Source: Saccopteryx bilineata
Lineage: Eukaryota; Chordata; Mammalia; Chiroptera; Emballonuridae
NCBI RefSeq assembly: GCF_036850765.1
Contig: NC_089491.1
Span: 89,932,740-89,996,739, forward strand
Direction: 5' to 3'
DNA length: 64,000 nucleotides
Positions 33,650-45,405 of this stretch are shown one piece after another. The translations under genes were made by a program, and so were the position numbers. The notes below the pieces were generated by a model. That model worked only from the letters and a program-made list of their open reading frames with translations, made no database searches and was not told the origin of the DNA. Numbering within the stretch: the first letter of the stretch is position 1; every line of letters starts with the position of its first letter.

Positions 33650-34149
33650 TTATTAATACCCACTATTGAAATATCTAGAAAATTTAAGTTAAACTTCTCT
33701 TAGATTAAGTTCCATTTATATTATAAATGTCCTCTAATATTACTTATTAATGGACAGAATAAATAAAACACTGAATTACCATAAAAAAGTTTTACTTCCA
33801 TTCTTCTTAAGTTCAATGTGAGCAAATAACCCTAATGGTTGTGAACTATTCTAACCAGTATTATTAAGTTGAGTTATACCAATTTTTTCATTTGCAAGGT
33901 TACCTGCAAATGAAATGATTTCCAGTATAGATCTATGTTCTGTAAATAAATGTCTGACTTTATGTTTAGTTGAGTCAAATATCGTTGCATTCTTCATGGT
34001 TTACTTTGCTTCAGTACCACCTATAGCTCTATCTGGTGCTTCTGTTTCTGGCTCACAGCGATTATTTTTTGAGTCCAACTATTTCTTTTGTATATCACCT
34101 TTTCAGATTTTACCTGTCCTTGGTCTGTGTTTGGAAGGGTATGGGGGTA
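33650..34149. other. Unassigned DNA
   Basis: Nothing recognised; AT-rich sequence with an 84-codon chance frame at 33915-34169. Confidence 0.4.
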
Positions 34150-34470
34150 GTGGGCAGAAAGATACATGAAAGGGTTAACTGTTACCATTTGTGCACAAAA
34201 GAGTTAACATGGCATGTCTGAGACTGTAATCTTTAGAAAGTCTTGCTTGCAATGTGGCTGAGGACTGGGGGCTGACTGTCAGAGCATTCTCGACAGACAA
34301 TATTTCACTAGATCTACTTGATTTCAGAATCACTGTGCCTAGATTGTGCATATATGATTTATGAAAAATACTTGTGTTCTTTTTGGGGATCCAAATATGG
34401 GGTGCTCTTGGGACTCCTGGCACACTATCTTTAACAGAATTTCTGTTTTCATGTTTCAAAGCAATGAAAA
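34150..34470. repeat. Possible decayed LTR or other interspersed repeat
   Basis: The segment beginning 'gggttaactgttaccatttg' and continuing through 'tgcaatgtggctgaggactg', 'attgtgcatatatgatttat' to 'tcttgggactcctggcacac' has the balanced, non-coding look of an old LTR. I cannot name a family or find terminal TG/CA ends and a TSD with confidence. Confidence 0.22.
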
Positions 34471-36875
34471 ATTGGCTTTCATGGTGGGCAATTAAGAAGT
34501 CTCAGTGCTCAAAATGAGACAGGCTTAAATTCTATCCAAACTTCAAATGTTTTCTTAAGGAGGTTAGAGGAAAATAAATCAAGGTACTGAGAACATAGTA
34601 GGAATTCAAATAATGTTACTTGTAGTTTTTTTTCTCTTATCCATTCTTTGTCAACCCTGTTAGAGTGTAATATTTCTAAATGGGTGGACATTATGACACA
34701 TTTATGTTGCCTGTTTTTCTGATGCTATTTTTTTGCTAGAAAATGCACAATTTTTTTTCAAAGTTAGATCATTAACCAGGTTTGTTCTTTTGGCATCTGG
34801 TGTTTAAAGCACTTTCAGTTTTCACTCTAGTCTATTTCATCACATGTTCCCACCAATTGATTCTCACTTGCTGTCTCTAAAAGGAGAAATGTGAAATACA
34901 CAGAGAGATCATTTTATGGTTTCAAAGCCAGCAAGGTCAAGCAGGAGAACTCATCATTGAAATCTGACATGCGTATTTTTTCCTTCTTTGCAAGCAAAAG
35001 AGGAGAGGCCATGACCTGCACCACTAGCACTTTTGTTGAGGGAGAATGGTAGACAATGAGGCAATTACCGAGCTTAGATTCCAGGTCTAGGATGTGTAGG
35101 AGGGCACACAGGCACAATAAAAGAAGTCATTCAAGAAATTTTTTTCCTAATGCTGTGACTTAAGTTTTTAGCTACTTATTTTATCATGGTCTACAAGTCT
35201 GGTCACTGACAAACCAGTGATCAATTCTAAGTGATAAGGTTAAGGACATGCAAGGTGATGCTTAGCCCTCAGAAAAGGCTTCTACATGTGGTGTAGGAAG
35301 TGGTGGCCCATTTCCATTTCTACCCTTTCACACTTCCACAAACCTGTCTCTCTTTTTTTGTGTGTGTGTGCTTGAGCCATATATTCAACAGTTTCACTGA
35401 GTGCTGATGTCTTTATGTAACTGTCCCTTAGGCATCTTAAATTTCCTGTATCAAAAAGAATGAATTTGATTCAGAGAGAGTATCAACCTTTGGAGAATAC
35501 CCACTATGCATCAGTTGCTATGCCAAGGATATCTATATACATGATCTTATTTGATCTAGTTTCACGTCTGTAATATCATGCTATGCCCCTGTATGGCAGT
35601 AAATATCTTTGGAGTGAGAGACACCTCAGTTAAATACCTTTGATATCCCTTCAGTGGTCCACTGCCTGTGCAGAGGTTGCATGAATCAAAACAGTGACTA
35701 TTGGCTACCTTCCACCTTTGTGAAGCAGCCCCATGTAGGGAAAAAGAAGCCTTTCTATCCATCCCTCTGCTATCCCTGGAAAAATTGTAAGTACTTTGCA
35801 GTCAGCAGGATAATCACTCAATCTAACTCTCCATTTCCAGTGTGGCTTCTTTAATGCATGACACAATTATAGAGGGGTCAGAAACACTCAAACTTAGTGC
35901 TTCAAATTCCCAGCCCAGCAAACACCCAGAGGCCATCTCCCATGTCTGAGGCTGATTGTTTGATGCTTTTTGCTCCTTAGCTGTTTTTCCTACCATTGTT
36001 TCTTCTAGCTTCTACCTTACCTCTTGATCCCACATTGACCTTTCTGATTACAGACACTGCTAAACCTTGTAGCTAACTTTGGGTGTTATTATCTTTCCTT
36101 TGACAGCAAAGTTCTAAAATGTTCTATTTCAAAAAATCATTTTCCAGGAATACATCTGTTTATCTACCATTTGCTCACACATGCTGAACATCCATTCATT
36201 CTCAGTGTAGACTTTCATTTCCACACTTTATGATCCACTGGCTCAAAAAAAAAAAAAATAGGAGAGGATAAATGCAGGTGCAGGAGAATTTTTAAAAAAT
36301 AGAAAAAGATGGTTACATGATTTGATGTTGTCCTGAGCACATTTACAGTGAAATGTAAATTGTACGTTTATAGAACTGTAGATTTTTTTTACCAACCATT
36401 ACTGTCATGGGATTTCAAATATACTACCCTGCAGTCATGTTTGATGTAGCTGAGGTTAGACAAAACCAGAAGGAATGGCACAGGATAGCGTTTGTTGAGC
36501 ATCTAGTTTGGCTCCATTATTCCTTAGACCGTACCAAGTATGCATGGTTGGTGAGAGAAGAGTTAATAATTTGCGATTCGGACTTGAAATGTCATGAAAA
36601 TGTCTGTGAGTAGAATAAGGTGATACTCTACATTAGGGTATCATTTTTTTAACAGGTGCTATACAAATAAATGGTTTTTTTTCCTCAAATCAAATATTGA
36701 TAATAATTATAAAATAAATACTACTGGAATGTTCTTGACATCCCCAGAATAAAGACAGTGGGCAGCCTAATTTCTGTCCTCTCTTTTTTGAAGGCGCTCA
36801 GATCATACCCCAGAACCCAGGGCCTTCATGGAACAGAAAGGGAATGTTTAGTCAGGTGAAAAGGGAACAGTTCTT
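34471..36875. other. Unassigned DNA
   Basis: About 2.4 kb with no recognised repeat or gene. There is an A-run at 36245-36259. Short open frames (for example 36407-36613 plus) have no domains. Confidence 0.4.
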
Positions 36876-36879
36876 GGGT

Positions 36880-37075
36880 CATGTGGACTGGGAATTTGAA
36901 TCCCAGCTCTACTAAAAATACCTGTTGACCTCAGCAACATACTTACTTTCCTTGGGCATTGGTATTCTCAACTTCAACATGTAGGGAAAAACAGTATTTA
37001 TTCCAAGAGACAGTTGTAAAGAGTGATTATTATATTTAAGTGTGGCACACAGCAGGTATTTAACAGATGTTAGCG
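36880..37075 (+). repeat. MIR-like ancient SINE
   Basis: 'tttgaatcccagctctacta' (box B region), 'cctcagcaacatacttactt', then 'gtggcacacagcaggtattt' follow the MIR order (tRNA head, core, then 'gcacacagtaggt'). It is heavily diverged. Confidence 0.65.
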
Positions 37076-37479
37076 TTCTATATCCTTCCTCAATTAATGT
37101 CTCTCTTTCAAGTTAAAATAAAAAGGAAGAGCTTTTGTTAAAATGGAGGGATAATATTGGGAATGTGGTTCTGAGCACTGTCTTGGCCCCTCCCCACACG
37201 TGAGGATTGGTTTGATAGGCATACATGGAGAGCCAGCCTGGAGAAGATAGGAAGGAGAGTTGGCCATATTAGGCAAAAGGAAGCCTGGCAACAGAGGGAG
37301 AACTGGTGGGATCACGTGAAGTTACACCTGGTGAGGGTCTCCTTTTCTTACTATGTATGATGGATGGTGGACAGTGTCTGGGCTCAATAGGGAGCATAAC
37401 AGATTGATGTCCAAGGGAGGGGATTCTGATTAGATTGTAAACTGTAGATTTCCAATAAAAATTTTTACTACTCAAGATT

Positions 37480-37650
37480 GGATCACAGAATCACAGAATT
37501 TCTCAACTGGAAGGGAATTTATCCTTCTTCTGATTCACCTTCCTTGGTTTGAAAATGAGGAGACTCAGAGAGTAAGTGGCTAGCATGGAGTCCCTCAGTA
37601 AGTCAGGTGTATTTCCTCTGTAATACATTGCCTCTAGACTCCTCATATTT
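37480..37650 (+). repeat. Ancient mammalian interspersed repeat, unassigned
   Basis: 'acagaatcacagaatttctc', 'aactggaagggaatttatcc' and 'gaaaatgaggagactcagag' form a pattern found in old mammalian repeats, but I cannot assign the family reliably. Confidence 0.4.
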
Positions 37651-38619
37651 CCAGGTCATACTGCATGTGATTTTATAGTCTCCCTTAATACCCAGTTATA
37701 CTGTTCATGATCTAGAATATAATTTTCAAATAAGAAACTGTTTTAGAGATATTTAAACCTCAGCAACTAAACATATTTTCTTTCTTTTTTTTAAGCCACT
37801 ATAACCACAATAAACCTAACTATCTTAAATAAATTAGTGCTGTGTTAAATGCAATATAACCTCTTATACCTGAGGAACAAATTCATATAGGTAAAATGAG
37901 GGAAGTTTTATAAGAGTAGAAATATTAAAATACTCTCCGAGTTTAGGTATGATTCAGTTACTTTCAAGGAATATATCTGGCTAAAGCAAGAAAATCACAG
38001 GGACTTGTTAATGATGTCATGAAGAGCTTTAAAAATATTTTAAATTTTAAAAAGGTCAAATGAAATACAAATATTGGTATAAAAGTCACAGAGATTATAT
38101 TTATGTTATGGTTTAAGGAACAATAAGACAGTTCCTGAAGGAACAGAAGGTTAGTGGTACATTAATAGATTGCTACTTTCTAGAGGAGGTTCTGGAGCTC
38201 TCGTGAGTATACTCATAATAAAATGCATAAGCAACTGATGCACAAATCAGATATTGCTATATTAAATTTGTGTGAAACCTATAATTGTCACAAGTAAAAG
38301 AAAATTGAAGTTTGTATGTAACATGCATGTTCAGTGTGGGCAGTATGTAGTCTGTGCCTAAAAACCAAACAAAAACTAAAAAGTTACTAAAAGAGTGTAT
38401 AGTCAGCACACTGAAAGTTATTTGGATAATTTTTAATGCTAGTGTCAAGTGTGATAATCTGATGAATCTGTCTTCCTTTTATAGGAGAGGCTCCATTCTG
38501 ACCTGACATTGGATTCTTAGATAAGTGACCCTTTTTTCAGGATGATGCTGGAAACACAATATCAACATAATTATTGTGAACTCTCAACAGCAGACCATCT
38601 CCTTTATGATTGATATATT
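37651..38619. other. Unassigned AT-rich DNA
   Basis: No gene or repeat recognised. Confidence 0.4.
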
Positions 38620-39010
38620 CTTTTTCATTCATTGATTGAATAACTATTTAGTGAATTACCTACAATTTGTCTGACATTGTGCTAATGCTGGACATGAAAG
38701 TGGGAGCAAGACGGGCACAGCTCCTGACTGACAGAGATTAAGGTCTAGACCGTCGTTGCAATTGAAGATACACAACTAAATAAGCTGGACCACAAAGTAT
38801 AAGTGATGTGGTAGAGGAATTACAGGGTGCTGTGGGAGTGAGTAAGACCAAAGACTGGAGAAGTCTCCCTGTTGGAAGTGGTATCTGACTTGTGACTTGA
38901 AGGTTAAGTACTAATTAGCTAGTTAAGGGGAAAAATATGTTTCAGGAAGGGTCAGCATGAGCAAAGATCTACAAATAAAGGGAAATATATTTAAAACAAA
39001 GAAAAGCATA
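38620..39010 (+). repeat. Ancient interspersed repeat, same type as 42805-43180
   Basis: Begins with 'attcattgattgaataacta' and 'acattgtgctaatgctggac', then 'gggagcaagacgggcacagc', and later 'ggaagtggtatctgacttgt' and 'agcatgagcaaagatctaca'. The 42805-43180 segment shows the same order of motifs. This is a common old mammalian repeat architecture whose family name I cannot fix. Confidence 0.45.
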
Positions 39011-39336
39011 ATGAGTTATTCTTTTTTGATAAGTGTGCAATGTTTTTTTTTAAAGGTAATATACATTGTTGGTGAGCAAGTGAGTACATAGGAGTATAAA
39101 TTGGTATAAATTTTTAGGAGGTAATTTGGCAACATTATGCCAAAAGTTTAAAGATAATTATACATTTGACAATAATTTTAGATATTTATTCTCAAGAAGT
39201 AATTGTAGGTGTGTAAAAGGACAAGACACAGTAGGTATTAGTTTTATAATAAAAATATTGTCAAATAATCTAATGGTCTAGGTCAGAGGTTGGTGAACTA
39301 TGGCCAAACTAGGGCAATGGCCTGCTAGCTGATTTT

Positions 39337-39717
39337 TTCATTTACAATAACATGGATGTACCTTGATAACATTATACAGAGTGAAATAAGTAAATCAGAA
39401 AAAAAAAACTAAGAACTATATGAATCCATACATAGAAGGGACAAAATAATGAGACTCAGAGACATGAACAAGAATGTGATGGCAACAGGGGTAGGGGGTG
39501 GGGGGAGGGGGGATGGGGCGAAGAAGGAGTGAGGGGTTGGGGGAGGGGAGGGGCACAAAGAAAACCAGATAGAAGGTGACAGAAGACAATTTAACTTTGG
39601 GGGAGGGGTATACAGCGCAATCAAATGTCAAAATAATCTAGAGATGTTTTCTCTCAACATATGTACCCTGATTTATCAATGTCACTGCATTAAATTTAAT
39701 AAATAAATTTAAAAAAA
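39337..39717 (+). mobile_element. 5'-truncated L1 3' end with A-rich tail
   Basis: 'tgataacattatacagagtg', 'aataagtaaatcagaaaaaa', 'ccatacatagaagggacaaa', a G-rich polypurine tract (39485-39560), 'atatgtaccctgatttatca' and an A-rich tail. It is related to but diverged from the young copies; it corresponds to the last codons of ORF2 plus the 3' UTR. Confidence 0.85.
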
Positions 39718-40770
39718 TGTTTTTATTTTGAAGTAACTATGAATTCCCAGGAAAAAAAGCTAGTAAAGAAAGATCTTGTGTATTTGTCTCCTAATCTCCT
39801 CTATTGGTTACATCTTACCTAACTATAGTCAATACCAGACCAGGGAATTGACAGAACAATGTGTGTGTAGATTTCCATAATCACAAGCCCAGTTGAGATA
39901 TAGAACTATTCCATTATCACAGAGGTCTCCCTTGAGCTACCTTTTACTAGTCATCCGGACTCCTTCTCCTTTCCATTTCTCAACCTTGTCAACTACTAAT
40001 CTTTTCTCCAGCTCCATCATGTTGCCATTATGGGATTGTTACATAAATAAATTTGTGGGTTTTTTTTCACACTTCATCATGTCCTTGAGATGCATCTAAA
40101 TTATTCTTGTATCAACAGTTCATTCCTTTTTAGTGCTAATATTTCAAGGAATGTTGTATCACATTTTGTTTAATCACTCTCCTATTGAAGGACATTGTAG
40201 TTGATTACCTTTTTTGGCTAGTACAAATAAAGCTGCTATGACCATATATGTATAAGTTTTGTATGAACATATGTTTTCATTTCTCTGAGATAAATTGCTA
40301 GAAATGTGATTGCTAAGTCAGATGGTTAGAGCATATACAGCTTTTTAAGTAACTGCTAACAGGCTGTCCCATTTTACAATTCCCCAGACTGTGTAAGCGA
40401 TCCAGTTTCTCTGCATCCTTATCAACACTGAGTGCATTTGGTATTTATTTTAGCTGTTCTGATAGGTCTGTAGTAAAATCTAGCCATGCACGTTCTTTTT
40501 CAGATATACAATTTTTACTACCACATAGTAGAATTCTGTAGCTATAAAATATGTCTTAAAATCAAATAGAGTGATTCTTCCCACTTTTGCCTTTTGTGAA
40601 AATTGTTTTAGTTTTTCTAGTTTCTTTGTCCTTTCATTTAAATTTTAGAATCACCTTGTCTCTAGCTGCCAAAAAGAAAAAAACGTTTGCTGGGAGGGAA
40701 TTTTATGAGTTATGTTATGGATTGATATTATCATTATTATGTTGAGTCTTTCAATCCATGAACACAATAT
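39718..40770 (-). repeat. Old L1 3' UTR/ORF2 fragment, reverse
   Basis: Antisense ORF2 phrases in decayed form: 'tgaaggacattgtagttgat', 'ctgctatgaccatatatgta', 'ctctgagataaattgctaga', 'ctgcatccttatcaacactg', 'gagtctttcaatccatgaac'. Many indels. It inserted into the hAT element at or beside the plus-strand L1 fragment. Confidence 0.75.
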
Positions 40771-40968
40771 GTCTGCTACCTGTTTTTGTAAATAAAGTTT
40801 TATTGAAACACAGTCCAATAAATTGACATCACTTACTATGTTGAATTAATAACATTATCATGCTGAGTTTCTTAATCCATGAACAGTATGTCTGCTACCT
40901 GCTTTTGTAAATAAAGTTTTACTGAAACATAGTCATGCTTATTAATTTACATTATTTATCATTACTTT
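40728..40968 (+). repeat. Two-copy tandem duplication, period about 121 bp
   Basis: The block with 'aatccatgaacacaatatg' (near 40754) and 'tttttgtaaataaagtttta' (near 40782) recurs 121 bp later (near 40875 and 40902) with several substitutions. The unit spans the junction between L1 and hAT sequence, so duplication followed the insertion. Confidence 0.8.
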
Positions 40969-41304
40969 TTGGTTATTAACAACAGAGTTTAATAGTTGTG
41001 ACAAAGACTGTATGTCTCACAAAGTCTAAAATATTTACTTTATGGCATTTACAGAAAAAATTTGCCAGCCTTTATATCAGATAAATATTCACACATATTA
41101 AGTACAAAAGGCATATTACAGAACAGTATAAATGGTTTGGTACCATTTAATTTTAATATAAATTACAATCACATTCACATGTATATCTATGTATAGTAAA
41201 ATCATTAAAAAAATAGAGCAACATTTTAACCTTGGTTCTTCTAGAATTATTATTAATGGTGATTTTAATTGTTTTTGTGTATGGTTCTCTACATCTTTTA
41301 CTTT

Positions 41305-41477
41305 ATTATTATTTTTATTAATTTTGTGAGAGGAAAGGAGAGAAAGAGAGAGATTTGTTATTCTATTTATTTGTGTACTAATTGGTTGACTTTTTTTATG
41401 TGCTCTAACTGGTATTGAACCTGCAACCTTGACGTATCAGGATGATGCTTTCACCAACCAAACTACCTGGCCATAGC
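41305..41477 (-). mobile_element. tRNA-derived SINE, reverse, old
   Basis: 'gagaggaaaggagagaaaga' tail region, 'ggtattgaacctgcaacctt' (complement of box B), 'accaaccaaactacctggcc' head. Diverged; no clear TSD. Confidence 0.7.
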
Positions 41478-42804
41478 TTACACTTTTTACTTTTCATCCT
41501 AGCTAGTGAAAACAAATTTATCAAGTTAAAGTAGGATTCTCCTTTTAAATCTCTCTCAATCTATCAAATCATAAAAGAAATAACAATGAATTGTTTGTGT
41601 TAGAGGTAGTGAATAGTGCTTTTCTAATATGCCTTTTCAAAACATAGATGAATTATTACAGGTTTATAATTTAAATATACCATTAGTTGATAAGCATAGA
41701 TAGATAAGAAAATGCTATAAATATAAAGAGTCTTAATACTTGTTTTTTTCTTGATAATAACAATTGACTGATTCACACTTGAGGTTTATTTACCAGTAAC
41801 TGCATGCAAATATTTATATAACGTGCTGAGGCCTGAACACTGAGATGAGCAAATTTGTTACTGCTGAATGGCCATTCCATTCTAACTATGGATACTGGCA
41901 GATGAACACTTGCTTTGTGTGTGTGTGTGTGTGTATGTGTGTGTGTGTGTGTGACTCTAACCCTCTGTTAACTATTACTGCAGAGTCACAGGTTTCTTTT
42001 CAGTTCTGATGGTGGATCAACAAAGTTACATACAGAAACAAATAGCAAGTCACACTATGAAAGTAATCTGCTATTTGAAAAGCTAAGTGTATGGCATGAC
42101 ACATAGTGATTATAGCTAAGCTTTTATCTGAAAAGGGTTCCGATAGGGTCATGAAAAACAAAAGAGGTGTTTGGAAGGGACATAGGTAACTGACAGGTTA
42201 ATAACCGACTTCACAAAGTCAATAGCAGCTCAAATGACTTTATTCTTTTCCTGGAGTAATTATTTCTTAAACTCTAATCTTTATGTTTAACCTCACTGTA
42301 AATCCACTTGGCAAGTACTCATTCATATGGTATGAGTTGAAATAAATTAACATTATTTTAATAACTCTATGAATTAATAGTGCCTTCATCATAACCACTG
42401 AAAAGAGTATTTATGGGGAAAATATATGAAATTCTAAAAGGCTCTGATGTGCTCAAAAACAGGCACAAAATCTCTCAAATGAAAACATGTTTATTACAGA
42501 AAGGCTGCAGATGCTCAGAACAACTTGTCATCCCTGTGCTTTCAGGTGGTGCCCACACAGCACTGAGGACAGCAGCGATCTGGCAATTTTCTAATTAAAT
42601 GTGATCAATATTGACAACCAAATGGCATCATTCTGGCCCCGGAATAGATTTCTGGGCCCCAGTTATCCTATTTGTCTGTCTACATTGCTCACACTAACTG
42701 GGTAGATTGGCTGATCAAATCTCTACTTCTGTAAGACCAGCTTGAAGGAGGGAGGATTAGGGATTTATACAACAGTAGAGAATGAATACAAGGTGTTCAT
42801 TTGG
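41478..42804. other. Unassigned DNA with (GT)n
   Basis: No gene recognised. A GT microsatellite occupies 41915-41953. The remainder is unremarkable AT-rich sequence. Confidence 0.4.
41915..41953. repeat. (GT)n microsatellite
   Basis: GT dinucleotides with one 'gtat' interruption, about 39 bp. Confidence 0.95.
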
Positions 42805-43180
42805 TCATCTATTCATTTAACAAATAAAGGTCGACAACTGCTGACTTCTACTGTGCTTGGAGTACGGAGATTACACTAATGAATAAGTCATAGACCCTTC
42901 TCTACAAGAAGCTTAGAAATTATGATATGAAACCAGGATGCATAATCATAAATATATATCTAAGGCAGATATGTCTTAAATATATAGATGCAATACTCTA
43001 ACAATTCATAGGATGAAGACATTACTTCTACTTGGAGGGAATCAGAAGGTGTTTTCTGGAGGAAGTTACCTTGAACAGAGACTTGAAGGCAGGATGTAGG
43101 ATAAGGCTAAGGCACAGAGAGGGATGCAGAGTAATTAGCTACAGTAAGCTTCAGAGAAAGGGAAATGAGTATAAGGATTC
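42805..43180 (+). repeat. Ancient interspersed repeat, same type as 38620-39010
   Basis: 'ctattcatttaacaaataaa', 'ctactgtgcttggagtacgg', 'gaggaagttaccttgaacag', 'agacttgaaggcaggatgta' follow the same motif order as the 38620 copy. Family not assigned. Confidence 0.45.
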
Positions 43181-43374
43181 ATTTAGACAATGTTTAAGTT
43201 CTCAATTATTTTCCTCTGAGCTTGGACTGGGCTTCAGGATCCTTCTCCAAACATCTCATAAATGCCAGTCTTCCTCAGGTATCCTTTGAGGTTAAAATAT
43301 TTGCCATCCTTTGACTATGATTCTAAAGTGCTGGGTTTTCATAATATGACAGGATGCAAGTGGAACTTTTTGTT

Positions 43375-43455
43375 CAATCCCTCTACTTTACAGATGAGAA
43401 AGCTGAACCCAGAAAGTGTAAGTGACTGGCACAACATGATACAAACTAGGTAAGC
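43375..43455 (+). repeat. Short MIR/L2-like remnant
   Basis: 'tttacagatgagaaagctga' followed by 'gtaagtgactggcacaacat' is the conserved core phrase of ancient mammalian repeats. Only about 80 bp is recognisable. Confidence 0.4.
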
Positions 43456-44110
43456 TAAATCCTGAGGTCAGATTATATTTTTTTAAATTTTAACAAAACA
43501 GTTGACTTTGCTGTTATAATTCTTCCTCTGTGTCATCATTGTGAGCTTTGATTTGGAATTGTTCTTCTAAATTTATGCAATTCAATTTCTGAATTTTTAA
43601 ATTTTTTATTTCTAACAAACTGATAGGGCATAACTACTTGAATTTATATCTTCTGCTTAATGAAATCGAACTTTCAGTGGATGACCACGGACATACTAGA
43701 ATTTAGCAAGTAGACAAAAGTGATTTACTTAATATTATAAAGTCAAGACTTTACCCTGCTTATGAATCAGTATTTTCTATTTTGGTGGCATGTAAAAATA
43801 AAGACATTACCCTTCAGTGAGCATTAGCTTGCTTAGCAAATCTGGGTCCTGCACTTGGGTTTGTCACTCTTGTATTATTTTCCTCTTTTTTTCCGGTGTG
43901 CCTGGATTCCTCAGCTGCTATGGGAGTGCCAAATCATATTCTGGAGCTGACAGGTTTTTTAAGAGGTCACTGATTCTGGTCTCAGTAGTGCAAGACAATG
44001 AACTCAGTCGACCAAGACAGAAAATACTAAACACTCTGAGTGAACAAAACAGAATACAGACTAGAGCAGGATTTTATGTCCTTTGGTACTAGTGTTTGTT
44101 TTTATTTTTA
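43456..44110. other. Unassigned DNA
   Basis: No gene or repeat recognised. The 91-codon frame at 43817-44092 has no identifiable domain. Confidence 0.35.
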
Positions 44111-44111
44111 A

Positions 44112-44265
44112 CCCCCCTTTAGGTGGTACTCCTTGCATTGTGTTGTAATTATTTGTTCCTCTATTAACTCCCCTTAGATGTCCTGTATCTATATCATCTC
44201 TTAAAACACCCAGCACTTGGTAGGGGCTAGATAAATGCCCGTTTTGCCATGCATGATGCAGATGT
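44112..44265 (+). repeat. L2-like 3' end remnant
   Basis: 'aactccccttagatgtcctg', 'aacacccagcacttggtagg', 'ggctagataaatgcccg' follow the L2 3' terminus layout. Old and diverged. Confidence 0.5.
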
Positions 44266-44624
44266 TGAACTGAATTCTGTTTTGTTATAAAGCATAGTGG
44301 AGCCTGTTTCTTTTTGTTTTTATCCTTCAGAGGGCCACATACTCAGTGCCCCAGCACAGGGATTAATACAAAGGGGGCCACTCTGGAAATGTTGAATGAT
44401 TAGACTAATAAAAGATGACTTCACGCTACTTGAAAGTCTTGAACTGACACATTCATTCTTGTGTTAGCCCTTGTTTTCCCAACTTGTCTTGATGGATTTA
44501 AGATATTTTCCCACATAAAACTATTTATGCCCTGTTAAACCTCAAAATATTAGTCAAAGTAGAAAGCTATAATATGTAATGAATCCCAATTATATCAATG
44601 CTTCTTGTGCTGGGGGCATTCTTT

Positions 44625-44820
44625 ATATTACCAATTAAAATTTTAATTATAAAATTTTTAATTGATTTTAGTGAGAGAGGAAGAGAGAGAGAGAGTGACA
44701 AGAACATCAATGTGTTCCTTCCTGGGTGTGCCCTGACAAGGGATTAAAACAGCAGCCTCTTCATTTTGGGATGATGTCCTAACCAACCAAGCTATCTGGC
44801 CAGGACAATATTGCCAATTA
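44625..44820 (-). mobile_element. tRNA-derived SINE, reverse, with TSD
   Basis: The body at 44638-44807 has 'ttttagtgagagaggaagag', 'aacatcaatgtgttccttcc', 'tgccctgacaagggattaaa' and 'ccaagctatctggccagga'. The TSD atattaccaatta (44625-44637) recurs as atattgccaatta (44808-44820), one mismatch in 13. Confidence 0.85.
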
Positions 44821-44979
44821 CATTTAACAAGCAATCTTAAGCATCTTTGTGTGCAAGAAACAGAGGATGGGGCAGATATTTAATAATTTTTTAGCAGAGG
44901 AATGACTTGGCTGAAACCACACCCTATTGCCCCTCTATATGACCAATCTTTGCTGATTCCTTGACAGTCAGCTTGTTCC

Positions 44980-45185
44980 CTTTCATGTCTGTGCTTCCAC
45001 TCATGCTGTTCTAATCCTGGCTGCTACATCTGTGTGAGTGATCATGGATGAGTGAATCTGAGTCTCATGTTCTTCATCTGTAAAATGGGTATTTGCACTT
45101 CAGAGGGTTGTTTGAAAGGTTTAATGAAATAATGCATATGCAATGCTTACCACAGTGCCTGACACTCAGTGAATGTCCATTGTTT
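44980..45185 (+). repeat. MIR-like ancient SINE
   Basis: 'catgttcttcatctgtaaaa', 'tgggtatttgcacttcagag', 'ggttgtttgaaaggtttaat' and 'cacagtgcctgacactcagt' closely follow the MIR 3' half. Confidence 0.8.
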
Positions 45186-45214
45186 CTGTTATTAGTATAA
45201 AAATGCTTTCACTT

Positions 45215-45405
45215 TCCATTTCCACATACCCAACCCTATTGTCAAGTCCCAGTTCAAATGCTGCTTCCTCTCTGAAGATTTCTCTGATGTCAGCCAAACT
45301 GATCGTTCTCTTTTCAAATTTCTTCTGTATTTATTTGCTCTGCCTGCCAAAAAGTCCTTTGTTATAGGGCACTAAGCTTTCTCTATGGCCTGTGGTCCAC
45401 AATTT
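45215..45405 (+). repeat. L2-like remnant
   Basis: 'cccagttcaaatgctgcttc', 'ctctctgaagatttctctga' match the L2 region upstream of its 3' end. It directly follows the MIR and is heavily diverged. Confidence 0.55.

Larger units (their letters stand above)
39284..41083. mobile_element. Old hAT (Tip100-type) DNA transposon, split by L1 sequence
   Basis: The left end at about 39284-39336 (gtcagaggttggtgaactat, 'ggccaaactagggcaatggc') and right end at about 40890-41083 (tttgtaaataaagttttact, 'actgtatgtctcacaaagtc', 'aaaaaatttgccagc') match the two halves of a widespread mammalian non-autonomous hAT element with CAGnGGTnGGCAAACT-type ends. Between them sit two L1 fragments and a 121-bp duplication. 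Ends are diverged; no transposase. Confidence 0.65.

Noticed and set aside
32330..33660. TSD for L1 copy C
   Set aside because: Only short matches (cttat) flank it; not long enough to claim.
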